A stretch of DNA of 64,000 bases from positions 372,001 through 436,000 of the forward strand of contig MU404066.1 in assembly GCA_022695795.1 (NCBI GenBank). Direction: 5' to 3'. Source of the DNA: Biscogniauxia marginata (Eukaryota; Ascomycota; Sordariomycetes; Xylariales; Xylariaceae). This document shows positions 1 to 11,386 of this stretch, piece by piece; position 1 is the stretch's first letter; each line of letters opens with the position of its first letter. The position numbers and the translations under genes are program-made. The notes below the pieces were generated by a model. That model was not told the DNA's origin. It was given only the letters and a program-made list of their open reading frames with translations, and searched no databases.

Positions 1-1902
1 AGGGTTCTTAACCGAACTACGGAGCTTTGTCCGCGGCCTGAAACCTGCCTCGCTTACTTCGAAGACGAGTGTTTTGCAGGCCTGCAATGAAGCTAGGATA
101 GCTGCTTATATTGCTGAGATATTTGCAATGCAGCTTTTTCACCTTCGTCAGATAGACAAAGCAAGTTCATTTGCCCATGAATTGACTCAAGACCTTGACT
201 ACTATTTGCGGGATGGCGTCGCGGTTTCAGGGTACAATAGAGGCCTTCATGTCAATTTTGCCCGAAACTTCAGCAATCAATATTCTGGGTGCTCCCTTGA
301 AAATTTCAAGAGAACTCTTCTCGGACCTAGGTCACTCGGGCTGGACTTCTACTATGCTTTGAGTTTTGCGGATAAGATGCTCAAGTTCGATCCCGGGTGG
401 ATAGGTCCACGGAGCAATGGATTCAGAAGTGAAATGGAAAAGGCCAACGCAAACCTGTCTTTGGTCGATGCACAAGTGGTCAGTTACTTAGAAGTTTCCT
501 TGGTCCTATCTTCAAGCTATAGCTAATATGTGAGCAGTCCCTATATCATGCTTGGGAGTTCCTCCTTCTCGAACTTAGTAACTGCCTTCCCAAAAATGAT
601 ACATTGAAGAAGCAATCCTTACAGGTTTCTCAGCAATGTTTAGAGGCCAACCAGGAAATTCAGACTCACGACAAAGTTTTCGAACGGTTAGCTGAGTCTC
701 GGGTGAACCTGGCGCTTATGCTGGTACAACGAGTTGTTGACAATGCTCCATCCCCTGGAGATGTGGCCCAGCTATTGAATGCCCTGTGGTCGACCATATC
801 CAGTTTTCAGGAACCGTATACTTCGCAAAATCTGCCTCTGTATCGCGTTCTACTGAAGCTGCTCTACGTTACGCTACGCGCGCTGGTGCGGTCGTATGCT
901 CAACTCGACTTCAAGGCTTCGGTACGCGATAGCCAGGGAAATAGCATTTCTCCAGCCACGGTCTCTCAGACAGTCTTGAGCATTCTCGACATTGTCGTCT
1001 CGAAGGGATTTCGAACTATAGTAACCCTGATTCACGACTCGGAAGCCTTGATATCACCAGAAGACATTGCCATCATAAACGCCATCCTGCAAGCCTGTCT
1101 ATGCATTCCTGGAATGGACCAGAGCCAGACACAGATCTTGAATATTATGGCTGCTCACGATGCTGTGCAGGCGGCGGTGTCACTCTTTTCATGGGCAGAT
1201 AAGCTGACCGATCAAGGCGACCCTATCTACGGCGAGCTATCTCTCCTATTCCTACTCGAGCTATCTGCACTACCCCTCGTAGCTGAGCAGCTAGCTTGTG
1301 ACGGGCTACTAAATCACCTCACGTCGGCTAACTTAGCCGCTTACCTACGCCGTCCGAACATCTCACCATTTGCCGATTCTGTTGCACCGCAGCGATGCTA
1401 TAGTATATGGGCCAAGGGCATCGTTCCTATTCTGCTCAATATTATGTCAGCGCTGGGAGCTACGATCGGGCCGGAAGTTGCCTACGTTCTCAACCAATTC
1501 CCACACCTCATGCAGTCAAGCGTCGAACGGTTAGAGGCCCCAAGTGACAACCGAAGAGGGGCCCGCCACGACCGGGCTTACATCACGCTCTTGTCCGTAT
1601 CTGAGATCCACTCACTGGCCCTGTTGACGCGGGTGCTCGGCGCCCTTCACACTAATAATGCGAGGGATGTGCCAGCGGTTGAATGGGATCCGACGACGCT
1701 GCTGGAAAATGTCGAGTGGTGGCTTGATCACCGTAACGTCCTGAGAGATCGGCTTGTGCCTCTGGGGCCGAGGGAGGCGGAGTGGAAGAGCATGCCGCCC
1801 TCCGATTGGGACAAGAAAAGGGGCGCGCAGAGCAGACTGGAGGCCAAGGTTGTAGAGCAGCTAGAGGTTGTGCGGACTGTGCTTAGCGAAGGTCTAGAGT
1901 AG
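1..1902 (+). CDS. NUP188: Nucleoporin Nup188, C-terminal part (gene runs off the left edge)
   Basis: The reading frame is already open at base 2, so the 5' end of the gene lies outside the window. Two exons are visible: up to 478, and 538-1902. They are joined across a 59-nt intron (479-537; donor GTCAGT, branch-like GCTAATA, acceptor GAGCAG). The join gives DAQV followed by SLYHAWEFLLLELSNC, and the phase is preserved. The roughly 610 visible residues are almost entirely alpha-helical and leucine-rich, as expected for the C-terminal stacked-helix part of Nup188, a large scaffold protein of the inner ring of the nuclear pore complex that binds Nic96/Nup93. The gene ends with TAG at 1900-1902. 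Identification rests on recognised sequence character and C-terminal motifs; the N-terminal SH3-like and middle domains cannot be checked here. Confidence 0.8.
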
Positions 1903-2197
1903 GGTCGATACCTACCGGCAGCACCTTGGGGCCAAGGGATCCATGAGTATGTAAGGTTTTCGAGACATGTCTGAATTCTACGGAAATCAAGAGGGTATGG
2001 CGGGTTGGCCAAGTTTAGGTGTACGAAATGAAACGGAGTAGGTGCCAATAGTCAGTGCTCGTTCCTATCGGCGTTTTGGGCGTTTCTCTGGAGGAACTTG
2101 GAATGAAAGTTGCGGATGAGAACAAAGTGCATCATCTTCTGTTAGGGATAAACTACCTACTAGTGCCAGGAAAAAAGCTAGTCAGCTGTCAATGTAA

Positions 2198-2225
2198 TAC
2201 CTACCTACCTACCTACCTACCCTAC
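2198..2225. repeat. CTAC/TACC tetranucleotide microsatellite
   Basis: About six consecutive CTAC units are seen directly. The same unit recurs at 33287-33315 and, as an inverted pair, at 54285-54327. Confidence 0.9.
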
Positions 2226-2393
2226 GACCACGCATTTTGAATTCTCTAGTGCTTTTCCATACCTTAGGTAAATGTTGGGGTTGGGACTTTGGCCATTTTA
2301 CGGGGGCATAAACTCTAAGGGTTGAAATTTTCGCGGCCGAGCCGAGCCCCTTATAAGTCCCTAGGTAGGTTAGGTGCCATAATACCTGCGTAT

Positions 2394-2424
<31 letters not shown>
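2394..2424. repeat. Compound (AC)n-(AT)n microsatellite
   Basis: An AC run of about eight units passes directly into an AT run of about seven units. Seen directly in the sequence. Confidence 0.9.
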
Positions 2425-2894
2425 GCGTTCCTTTCATAGGAATCCTATATAGGAGCTCATTCGCGTTCTATTGTTACAAAGGAGGTTTTAAACTAACACT
2501 GAGTAAAGTAGCCAGACCCCTTTCACACACGCCCCCCTTAACCAATAAAGCACCTAGGTAGGTTAGGTCCTTGGGAATAGTCCGTCATGTTGGTTACATG
2601 AATGGGACCTCTCTGCTCAACTTATCGGTCGAACAAAAAAAAACCCTATCTGCTTTTTCTTGTTCCCCCCCTTTTTTTTTCAGTTATACAATATCCCATC
2701 GTCTCATTACCATACAAAGTCCCCATCCATAAATAGGGGGGAAAGTCAAAGGAGAGGGGGGGCAGGATTAATAATAATAATAATAATGATAAAATCTAAC
2801 AACCCTCCCACAAGTTTATCTTTCCATTTTTTAAGCTTTTGTTTCTCTCTCTTGTCTTGTTAAAACCTTTGGTTTTTGCTTCTTTTTTTTTCTC

Positions 2895-3404
2895 TTACCG
2901 CGGAGGCTGCTGTCCGCTCATCTGGGCGTTGTGCTCCTGGAAGCGCTCGCTCAGGCGCTGCGACAGGGCCATGTGCTTCTGGACGCAGCGGGAGACGCAG
3001 CCGGACTCGCGCGCCGACAGCGACTTGGAGGTGAAGTCGTCGATGCACGACATGAAGCAGTGGTCTACGAGGTTGCTGAAGAGCTGTTTCGGATGGTAGA
3101 TTGGAATGATTAGCCTCTTTTCCCTTTGTTCTTTTTTTTTTTCTTCTTTCTTTTTCTTGGCTCCCTTTCCTTTTTCGTCGCTTGTAGGTAGAGTGAAGAG
3201 GGAGAAAATGAAGGGTGGATGGATGTATGGATGCATAGACGTACGCCGAGGAATTGCTTCATCTGGTGCTTCTGCACGCGCTGCTCCAGCTCGCGGGTCT
3301 CGGATGCGGTAAGTCTGTTTGAGAGACGGATTTAGCAACTTCTTTTTGTTCCTTGCGCATTGCGAGGCAACTCTTTTCTTGCCGCTTTTAACATACCCTT
3401 CCAT
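2895..3404 (-). CDS. TIM9: Mitochondrial intermembrane-space chaperone Tim9
   Basis: Three exons on the minus strand: 3404-3397 (only ATGGAAGG), 3314-3245 and 3083-2895, giving 88 residues. The donors are GTATGT and GTACGT; both acceptors are CAG. The protein begins [20 protein letters not shown] and has the twin CX3C motifs of small Tim proteins, CFMSC and CVSRC, spaced as in Tim9. In this family the cysteines form two disulfides after import by Mia40. Tim9 assembles with Tim10 into a hexamer that carries hydrophobic inner-membrane proteins across the intermembrane space to the TIM22 complex. The 8-nt first exon is easy to miss, but without it there is no initiator methionine in the correct frame close to the conserved N-terminus. 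The length matches the family. Confidence 0.88.
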   Translation of the reverse strand: MEGYVKSGKKRVASQCARNKKKLLNPSLKQTYRIRDPRAGAARAEAPDEAIPRRTSMHPYIHPPFIFSLFTLPTSDEKGKGAKKKKEEKKKEQREKRLIIPIYHPKQLFSNLVDHCFMSCIDDFTSKSLSARESGCVSRCVQKHMALSQRLSERFQEHNAQMSGQQPPR

Positions 3405-4018
3405 GTTGTCCACAAGCTATAGGGCCGAGTGTATATGAGAGCCGGGGTTGTCAAATTTGGTAAGCTACGGATATCGTCGTCGTCGTCGTCGTTGCTTGCT
3501 TGCTTTATGCGAAGGGGAACTTTTGCTTGATGTTGAAAAAGTACTAACATCTGGATTTGAGTGAGAGCTCAGTTCGGGTGGGTCTCGTCGTCGCTGGAGG
3601 TGAATCGATAAGCGGACTCGGGTTTTCCATGGACCGTAATCAGAGATCTGATTGGACAGGAAGGCATTAAAGATGGGGCTGATAACCGATACTCGCGGGG
3701 CTGATTAGATAACAAGACCGCCCGCTAATCGATTGGGAATTTTGGATTTTGCCAGAGAAAAATGTTGCACTCAGTTTAATCTGTAGATCTGCTACTAGAA
3801 GATATTTATAACCAAAACTTCTTCGTCAATTCTAATGAACTTCTCATCCTCCTTTAATGCCAACGAATAAGTAATATAAGAGAACAAAATAATTAGAAAA
3901 AGCCTGAAGCCGAAATATTTACACACGCAAAAAAAAAAAAAAAGAAAAAAAAAGAAGCCTCCGAGCTACCGAAACAAGAGACAACAGACAAAGACGAAGA
4001 CGAAATAGATAAATCACA
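3405..4018. promoter_or_regulatory. Shared upstream region of the divergent TIM9 and MRT4 genes
   Basis: This 614-bp stretch holds a CGT trinucleotide run (about 3474-3492), an AT-rich segment (3740-3900) and a long A-rich tract (3928-3953) just upstream of MRT4. A-rich tracts before the ATG are common in fungal housekeeping promoters. No gene is supported. Confidence 0.5.
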
Positions 4019-4969
4019 ATGCCCAAGTCGAAGCGAGCCAAGGTGGTGCACCTGACGCAGGTGACCAAGAAGACGCGCGAGCACAAAGAGCGCCTGTTCG
4101 AGAGCATACGCGAGTGCGCCACCGAATACCAGCACTGCTTCGTCTTCGCTGTCGACAACATGCGCAACACCTACCTAAAGAACGTGCGGCAGGAATTATC
4201 TGACAGCCGGTACGTTTCTCCCCCCTCTTTCCTCTCTCCTAGCGTCCCTCGATCCCTCTCCAGTATATTTCCCCAATTGTGAAGAGAAGAGAGAGAGAGA
4301 GAGGAACATCCAACTAGAAAGTTCCAACGAGCTAACCTCCTTCCCGCGCCTAGGCTCTTCTTCGGCAAGACGAAGCTCGCGTCCCGCGCCCTGGGCCAGG
4401 GGCCCGAGGACTCGCACGCCGAGAACATCTACAAGCTGGGGCGGTACCTCAAGGGCAACGTGGGCCTGCTGTTCACGAACCGCGCGCCCGCGTCCGTGCT
4501 CTCGTACCTCTCGTCGCCGCCGCCGTCGCCGCGGGTCGACTTCGCGCGCGCGGGCGCCGTCGCGCCCCGGGACTTCGTCGTCCCCTACGGCGTCGTTCAC
4601 AGCACCGGCGGCGAGGTCCCCGCCGAGCACGACGTCCCGCTCGGCCACACCCTCGAGCCCGAGCTGCGCCGCCTCGGCGTCCCCACGCGCATGGTCAAGG
4701 GGCGCGTCGTGCTCGAGGGCCCCGCCGGTGCCGATGGTGGTGATGGTGATGATGATGATGGGGGCTACGTGGTCTGCAGGGCCGGCGACGTGCTCGACTC
4801 GCGCCAGACGCGCCTGCTGAAGCTCTTCAGCGTCTGCCTCAGCGAGTTCCGCGTCCGGCCCCTCGCGTACTGGAGCGCCGCCACCGCCGAGGTCACCGTC
4901 GTCGATCCCGACGCTATGGACGGCGTCGAGGGTGATGCCGCCGAGGGAGAAGAGGGCGGGGGCGAGTAG
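4019..4969 (+). CDS. MRT4: Ribosome assembly factor Mrt4 (P0-like protein)
   Basis: Two exons, 4019-4209 and 4354-4969, flank a 144-nt intron (GTACGT...CCTAG) and give 268 residues. The N-terminus ([18 protein letters not shown]) and the [14 protein letters not shown] segment right after the splice junction are typical of Mrt4, a relative of ribosomal protein uL10/P0. Mrt4 occupies the P-stalk base of pre-60S particles in the nucleolus and nucleus and is later replaced by P0; it lacks the acidic P-protein C-terminus needed for elongation factors. An aspartate- and glycine-rich loop ([10 protein letters not shown], about residue 190) encoded by a GGTGAT/GATGAT run is a local insertion. The tail is glutamate- and glycine-rich. 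The second exon is very GC-rich compared with the first. Confidence 0.88.
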
Positions 4970-6794
4970 ACGAAGAAGAAGAAGAAGGGGGAAACAGAAA
5001 GAAAAATGGAAAACCAAAAATCAAAGGAGGGAAAATACGAAGAATTCGGGGACGGAGGGGGGTGGGTTTACCTCCCCGTGGGTCACAAATTCCGGTATAT
5101 TCTCTGTGTAACGAATGTCGCATGTCATGGGGTTCCTTATTCTACGGTGATACCAAAAGGTTATATTCTTTTTATTTTTGACTCCATCATACTCGGGCGT
5201 TTCGGTAGAGAGGCTTTTAAAAATCAAAATGGGAATGAAGAATAGGTTTACTTAAGTACCTAGGTGAGTTATAGCTACCTAATTTACAGATATTTCCTCC
5301 TCCCCCTTTTGTTTTTCTTCTGTTTTTTTAAAAAAAAAAAAAAGAAAAGAAACAGGACGTTGAAATTGTGCCATGCCCACTCATTCATCGGATACACAAG
5401 TATATCTCTGTTTCGAAGAAGTGTAAAATAAAGTATAAAAAGGGGGGAGGGAAACGGGTTAGAGGGGGTAAAGGGGGGAAAAGAGGTTTTATATTTATTT
5501 ACTGAATCGTTCATCAACGACGAGAAGTTCTTTGATATCTACCTATAGGTAAGGTATCTATAAGCTGTATATATACACATGTAACAGTGCCGACTCCTAG
5601 CTAAAAGGTGTTGTTACATCCTCTGTTTCCAAAACCCCGTAACCACCCGTAACCCCTTTCCCTACCTTATTTGTCGAAATAATCCCTCCTTCGAGGCTCT
5701 TATAACTTGGCTACCTAGGTATTTACATAGTTAATAATGCAGATTGGTTGAATACATTAATAGCCCCTTGGAGTTTACACGACAGTAACGCAATACTACA
5801 TACATTCGTATACGGAGCATTTTTCAAAGACTACCTACATATGCGAAGACTCGATAAGGAGAGCAAGGAAGAAGACATCTCCGTGCTTCCTCCCCTCCCC
5901 ACGATCCTTTTCTTTTTTTTTCCTCCCCACCCACTTCTGTAGGTTCTCCTCTAAATATGTACCTCCTAGGTTAGATACTAGGTAAGTAGATAAGACAAAT
6001 CATTATAAACACATCAGGCTATCTGTTTGTCTGTCTGCCTGTCTATAGGTCTACTAAGACATAGACAAATAACAAGAGAAAAATAAGCACAAGGGGGTTC
6101 AGTAGGTTCCCCCCTCCTCTCTTGGGTTTGTTAATTATACAATGTTCAATTCCCCTTACCTCTGACCTTACCTCTCTGCGTTTGCGCTCTCCTTCTCCTA
6201 AAAAGTTAAGACGTAAAATTTGGGGTTTTTTTTTTTTGGATACTTTGACTTGTGTGATAATCATCCCCCACTTGCAATGAAAGGGTTTTTCTTCTTCTTT
6301 CTTCTCATCCCTTGACACATCATACAGTTCTTAAAAAAAGGTATTACAGTACATCGTTTGCAACAGAAAAATAAAAGGCATTACCTGTCCTATCCTGGCG
6401 GCAGTAGCTATGAATGGGCAATCCGGGCATGACTGGTTGGGTGACTAGATGCATGGGTTGCTTGGTTGGCTTTATTATGGGGTTCGATGGCATGAAGTCT
6501 GAACTTCTCCACAAAGGAGGATGGCAGACTAGCTTAGGTAGGTTCAAACCTGAGCAATTGTTTCCAAGTCTCGGCATGTCTTTCTTTACCTTCTGCTTGG
6601 GGTGTCTGTTGAATAGAGAAATGTCTAGTCGTGGTCGAGTTTCGGGGTTGTCTCTCTTTGGCGAGTTTCATCATCTTACCCTTGCTTACCCTTGGTGGCA
6701 GAAGGGAGAAGGAAAGTTGAAACAGTTGATGCGAAACACTTAAGACAGAAGATACCCACCAAGACAAGCATAGTCTGTCTCAACAAGAGCCGGC
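4970..6794. other. Intergenic region between convergent MRT4 and U1-70K genes
   Basis: About 1.8 kb with no supported gene. It contains homopolymer runs (A near 5330, T near 5910 and 6223), a GTCT/TCTG run near 6025, and several TACCTAGGT-type motifs (near 5258, 5711 and 5965). Short open frames here have no coherent protein character. Both flanking 3' UTRs should lie inside. Confidence 0.6.
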
Positions 6795-8300
6795 TTAGTA
6801 GCGTCGGATCTTGCGCGGGTCCTCGTAGCCACCCTCATATCCGCGCTTTCGGGTGTCGTCGTCACGTGAACGGTCAAAGTCGCGGTACTCTCGTCCGCCG
6901 CGAACAGGCTCGAAGTTGGCGCCAGTTCGTCGGTCTCGGTCGCCGAATCTGCCTCCGTCGCGTCCTCCGTCGCGTCCGCCAGATCTGTCATCAAGTGAGC
7001 GACCGCCGCCACGCGAGTCATACCCACCGCCATGTCGGTCGCGCTCGCGGTCACGATCACCAAATCGGCCACCAAAGCCTGGGCCAGCTGGAGCGTTAGG
7101 GGGAGGGTTGTAGCCGTTCTGTGGGCCGAAGCCACGGTCACGACCACCACCAAAGCCTCCTCTATCACCGCCGCCCCCTCGGAAGCCACGATCACGGCCA
7201 CCGCCAAAGCCACCTCCGCCACGTCCACGACCCCCTTGGAATCCTCCCCGGAAGCCGTCTCGGCCGCCGCCGCCGCCGCCGCCACCTCCAAATCCACCAG
7301 GGCCGGTAGGTCGAGGAGGTGCTGCCTTAGAGTACCCCCGGCCACCTAGACCACCACCGATGCGACGAGGCTTCCAGCCCTTAACTGTTCGGCCTCTCTC
7401 AACGTCTACCTTTATTCGGCGGTCCTTGATGCGAATGCCATCGCAACCATCTAGAGCAGCTAGTCACACGTGCGCAGCAACGCGCGTTTGTCAGTAAAAC
7501 CTTACCAAAATGTCTATACCTTGATATATATTACGAATATGGGAGTGAAGGCAGGGGAGAGAATAGGCAAGCCTGAGGGCCACATCTCGTTGTGAGCGAC
7601 ATGGGTGTAGAGATCCGTCGGATCGAATGTAAATTGGTCTGCAAGGAATTATTGGTAGTATTACCTCTCATGTCTTTCTCACGTTCAAACACTACGAAAG
7701 CGTATCCACGATGGGGCTTCTTTTTCTTGTTTGGCCGTTCGTGGGCGTGGGTGTCGGTGATGATACGGATCTAATACGACGGTTAGCATCAGAGAATCTA
7801 ATAATAACACGGGGTTGGGCTACATACGCGTTCGATAGGTCCGAATCGACCGAACTCTTTCTCGAGATCATGCTCATTCGCATCGTAACTCAGACGCGCG
7901 ACGATCAATGTCTTGAACGGGTCGCCACGGATGTTTGGGTCCTCGCTGGGTTTGTCTACAACGCGAAAAGTTAGCCTATCACGGACATGCTCGCAAAACA
8001 AAAATAAGAGACAAAACAGCGAATGCGTGATAACTGACAGTGTAACGGGCCCTCGGTTAGTTGCTTCTCTTGCTTGGCCTTCTTCTCAAGCTTCTTGCGA
8101 TCGCGCATCTGAAGCCAACTCTCGGTAGGGACGTATCCGTCCTTATCTTTATACGCCGCGAGGTGTGGAAGATATTCGCTAACGGGAGCGACGGAATGCG
8201 TCTTCCGCTGTTCGGCGGGATAGTCGGGCGCAGGCACCCATCGCAGAGGAGGTCGCGGCGCAAAGAGCGCCAACAGGTTAGGGGGTAACTTGTCAGTCAT
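6795..8300 (-). CDS. SNP1: U1 small nuclear ribonucleoprotein 70 kDa protein
   Basis: Four exons: 8300-8039, 7955-7828, 7770-7665 and 7459-6795, giving 386 residues. The N-terminus ([20 protein letters not shown]) is the conserved U1-70K domain that wraps the U1 snRNP core. The RNA-recognition motif follows, with RNP2 in TLIVARLSY (exon 2) and RNP1 in RGYAFVVF (exon 3), then the invariant [19 protein letters not shown]. The C-terminal about 200 residues are a Gly/Arg/Asp-rich tail with RGG and RDR repeats, and the protein ends RKIRRY. It binds stem-loop 1 of U1 snRNA and takes part in 5' splice-site recognition in the nucleus. Introns are 83, 57 and 205 nt; the last is the longest confidently assigned intron in the window. 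Its removal is required because the RRM is contiguous across it. Confidence 0.92.
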
Positions 8301-8734
8301 GATGGCGCTGCTTCGTTGTTTGTATTAATCTTCTTTTTTTTGCCGGGGGGTTGGTAATCTGCTCAAGAAAATAAGAAGAGAGGGTGGCTGCTGGATGACA
8401 GGGATATGCGAAAATGATAAATCGCAGCAGCTAAACAGAACAAGGAGGGACTCGAGAGAATGAAGGATTGATCGAGAGCTCGTTGAAAGAGAGGAAAGGT
8501 GTTTCGCGTTTGGGCGACTTCTAGATTTGGAAATTGTTCGGCCAGAAAGCTTTCATTTAGCCGATTATAAGCCGAGGCCGTCATTATGCGCTAATCCGAT
8601 ATAGTGCTAGCGCATTTTACCAGCTGCAAGCTTAACAATTCATGGGTCGTTCAACTTTCCATATTCCCTAAAATTTCACGCCCCCACGAAAGTCATTGTC
8701 GCCATATACCTTAGGTACTTGAACAAGGGGAAAG
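8301..8734. promoter_or_regulatory. Shared upstream region of divergent U1-70K and mL43 genes
   Basis: 434 bp between two divergent start codons. It holds a T run near 8330 and no other clear element. Probably a bidirectional promoter; inferred from gene orientation only. Confidence 0.45.
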
Positions 8735-9296
8735 ATGACGATAAGAGCCTTAGAGAAGGTGTCCGTCGGCCAGGTAAGATATCCCCTTAACCTTCTGAGT
8801 TGGCCCTCGTTGTGCCAGTTGCTGACTCCCACCCGCTCCCGACAATCAGAATGGCATCGGCGCCTTCATTCTGCAATGCAAGAAGATGGACATCCACTAC
8901 TGCGACCACTCCGGTAGCTCCAGAGGGATGAAGTAAGATACCACCTCGGACCAATCAATTAAGCTTGAGGGAGAACGACTCCTGACACTGAGAAACCTCA
9001 CCAGCTCGTTCATCAGATCCCAGCTGTCCAAGTTCGCCGCGTCGCATCCCCAGATCGAATTCGCCGTGTCCCCCCGGCCCCGGAAACACCCGGTCCTCAT
9101 CGGCCACTACATAAACGGCAAGTCCAAGGCCATCTGCGTAAAGAACATGGACCCGTTGCAGATATTGAAGAAGGCCGAGCTATTGCGGGACGCCAGCGGA
9201 GAGAAGGTCAAGCGGGTCAACAAGCCCGTCACGAGTATCAACCAGAGTGTGAGAGGCGTGTGGAGTCCATATCACGGGAATGGGATGCCGGTATGA
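8735..9296 (+). CDS. MRPL51: Mitochondrial large-subunit ribosomal protein mL43 (Mrpl51)
   Basis: Three exons, 8735-8773, 8850-8932 and 9005-9296, encode 137 residues. The protein begins MTIRALEKVSVGQ, continues NGIGAFILQCKKMDIHYCDH, and ends SVRGVWSPYHGNGMPV. Both donors are GTAAGA and both acceptors CAG; phases are 0 and 2. The L51/S25/CI-B8 thioredoxin-like fold is expected over residues 20-100, as in fungal mL43 and the related complex I subunit B8. Start choice: the first ATG gives the canonical N-terminus, and the exon 2 and 3 joins restore GMNSFIRSQLSKFA. It is a structural component of the mitochondrial 54S subunit. Confidence 0.92.
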
Positions 9297-9681
9297 AGCA
9301 CCGGTCAATATCAGGAGGGTTACGTTGTGTGGCTATAGACGGCCGTTCAGGGGCAGTGATTCAAAATGTACAACAAGAGGGAGCACGGCGTACGAATACC
9401 ACACAAAGCATCATGAGATGGAGAAGCAGCATCTACGTCTATTCACCAAGGGATTCTAATAAAGATCCTTAAAAGACTCGCTCGCTTCGTAACGGTTCAT
9501 CAATAGTTCGATTTTTGTTGCAATATCTCTCCAATTGGGATATGACGGCGGAAGAGGAGGATATTCATAGGTTACGAATCATATCCCAACTGTCCGAGCC
9601 CAGGCCATCTTATGCCACTCCTCTACCTCTATTTTATTCCATACCGTCATCAAAAATCCAGCTAGTCTTTCTAGTGAGTCT
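9297..9681. other. 3' region between convergent mL43 and TPI genes
   Basis: 385 bp with no gene. A canonical AATAAA polyadenylation-like signal lies at 9458-9463, about 160 bp after the mL43 stop codon. No other element was recognised. Confidence 0.5.
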
Positions 9682-10656
9682 TTACAAATTGCTGTTGATG
9701 ATATCCACGACTGTAGCTCCGTCAGTATACATCTCTCGGGTACAAAAAAAAAAAAAAGGCGGCAAATAGGAGTACTCACATGCGGGCTTCAGACTGGCGC
9801 CACCAACCAGGAAGCCGTCGATGTCCTTCTCCTTGCTGAGGTCCTTGGAGTTCTTCTCGCTGACACTGCCGCCGTACAAGATTCGGGTCTCGTCGGCGAC
9901 CTTCTGGCTGACGTTCTTGGCCAGCCACTCGCGGATCGAGGCGTGCACCTCCTGTGCCTGCTGGGTGGTGGCGACCTTGCCGGTGCCAATGGCCCAGATG
10001 GGCTCGTAGGCGATGACGATCTTGCTCCAGTCTGGGGATTTGGCCTGCAGGGCGGCAAGCTGACTAGCGATGACCTCCAGGGTCTTGCCGGCCTCGCGCT
10101 GCTCCAGGCTCTCGCCGCAGCACCAGATGACGCTGACGCCGTTATCGGTGGCGTGCTTGGTCTTGCTGGCGACCGTCTCGTCGCTCTCGGCCAGCAGGGT
10201 TCGCCGCTCCGAGTGGCCGATGATGGCCCAGTCGATGCCGCTGTCCTTCAGCTGGGAGACGGAGATCTCGCCGGTGAAGGCGCCGTTAGGCTTGTCGAAG
10301 ACGTTCTGGGCGGCGACGCCGATCTCCTTCTTCGCGAGCTCGCGTACGAGGAGCAGGTACAGGGCCGGTGGGGCGATGACGGTCTCTGATCGTACGAGGC
10401 TCGTGTAAGTCGAGTCGTCCCATGCTTGCCATCGAAGGGGAGGGGGATCTGGGGTGCTGCTCACCAGTGTTGGGGTCCAATTGAGCCTTGTTCAGGTTGT
10501 CGACAATCTCCTTGATGGACGAGATGGTCCCGTTCCTGATGCACGCATTATGTTTAGCATATCTGCGTGTCTGGTGTCTGGTGTCTGTAAAAGCAGGCAG
10601 GGGTTCAGCGGGGCTTACATCTTGAAGTTGCCTCCGACGAAGAATTTGCGCGCCAT
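9682..10656 (-). CDS. TPI1: Triosephosphate isomerase
   Basis: Four exons on the minus strand: 10656-10619, 10535-10465, 10385-9780 and 9710-9682, giving 247 residues, the normal family length. It interconverts dihydroxyacetone phosphate and glyceraldehyde 3-phosphate in cytosolic glycolysis. Catalytic residues are all present: Asn10 and Lys12 in GGNFKMNG, His94 in IIGHSERR, and Glu164 in AYEPIWAIGTGK, whose second half is the flexible loop 6. The phosphate-binding GGS and GGA motifs (YGGSVS and LVGGASL) are intact. The last exon encodes only VDIINSNL plus the stop codon. The 69-nt third intron has no in-frame stop, so unspliced reading would give a longer, wrong C-terminus. Intron positions fit fungal tpi genes. 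Confidence 0.95.
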
Positions 10657-11386
10657 GTTGAGCTACGGTAGTGTAAAATAAATGTTTCCAAGTGATGATG
10701 GTGTTCTAGGGTGGTTATAGGAATACAACACAGAGAGGTATTTAGAAAAGAAGGTCTTATTCGGGAGTTGAGGGAGTGTGGGAGAAGGTTAATAAATGGT
10801 TGGAAGGTTTCCGTTTGACAATATCTCAACTCGGATCTGCTGATTGACGAAATTGGCGGGGTCTTTTCCACTGTTAGGGAGCTTCTTCGCCGGGTAGCTA
10901 CAGAACCCCACCAAAAACTCGCCCAGATCGAAAAAGAACCGCGCACCCCGCTGCGTGAAAAAAAGAGCCGCCGAGGAATTAACGCACAAGGGGGGGAGCA
11001 AGTTGGAAGCTTGGACTTGCTTAATCGGGGGCTTTCACCTGTTCAACATCGCCAACTCAACGATGCGTCGTCATATTGCGTCTCCATCACCGATTACAGG
11101 CCCGTAAGTTACACACTTTAGGTACTTACGTTAAAAAATTCTCGTATTTACCTAAGGTTGACCCAACTATCTCATAACAACGTACCAGATCATATTCATA
11201 CATCTTCTGCCAAACTCCGCAGCGTCTTTTGTGCGAAGATATCCTAAACACTCGTCTTCAATCTCGTCTCAGAACTTAGAACGTGATACAAAGTCCATCA
11301 TGAAAAATGTTGCAGAAAAAAGAAGAGGAGGAAGAGGGATAGAAGGCAAATCAAGTATCCATCAAGTAAGAATGCCGGAGGTCACA
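10657..11386. other. Region upstream of TPI and downstream of the 584-residue protein gene
   Basis: 730 bp containing the TPI promoter and the 3' UTR of the next minus-strand gene. An A-rich, purine-rich stretch lies at about 11295-11345. No gene is supported. Confidence 0.5.

Larger units (their letters stand above)
1903..2894. other. Intergenic region between convergent NUP188 and TIM9, with microsatellites
   Basis: No gene is supported. The stretch carries a CTAC tetranucleotide array (2198-2225), an AC run followed by an AT run (2394-2424), two copies of the motif CTAGGTAGGTTAGGT (near 2361 and 2554), homopolymer A and T tracts near 2633 and 2670, and an AAT run near 2770. The two flanking genes converge, so both 3' UTRs should lie here. 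Confidence 0.7.

Noticed and set aside
4196..5017. 273-codon minus-strand frame opposite MRT4
   Set aside because: It is a GC-rich antisense shadow of the MRT4 second exon with Ala/Gly/Glu/Val-biased composition; MRT4 itself is well supported.
6740..7345. 201-codon minus-strand frame overlapping U1-70K
   Set aside because: It is out of frame with the U1-70K Gly/Arg tail; the correct frame gives RGG/RDR repeats and ends RKIRRY.
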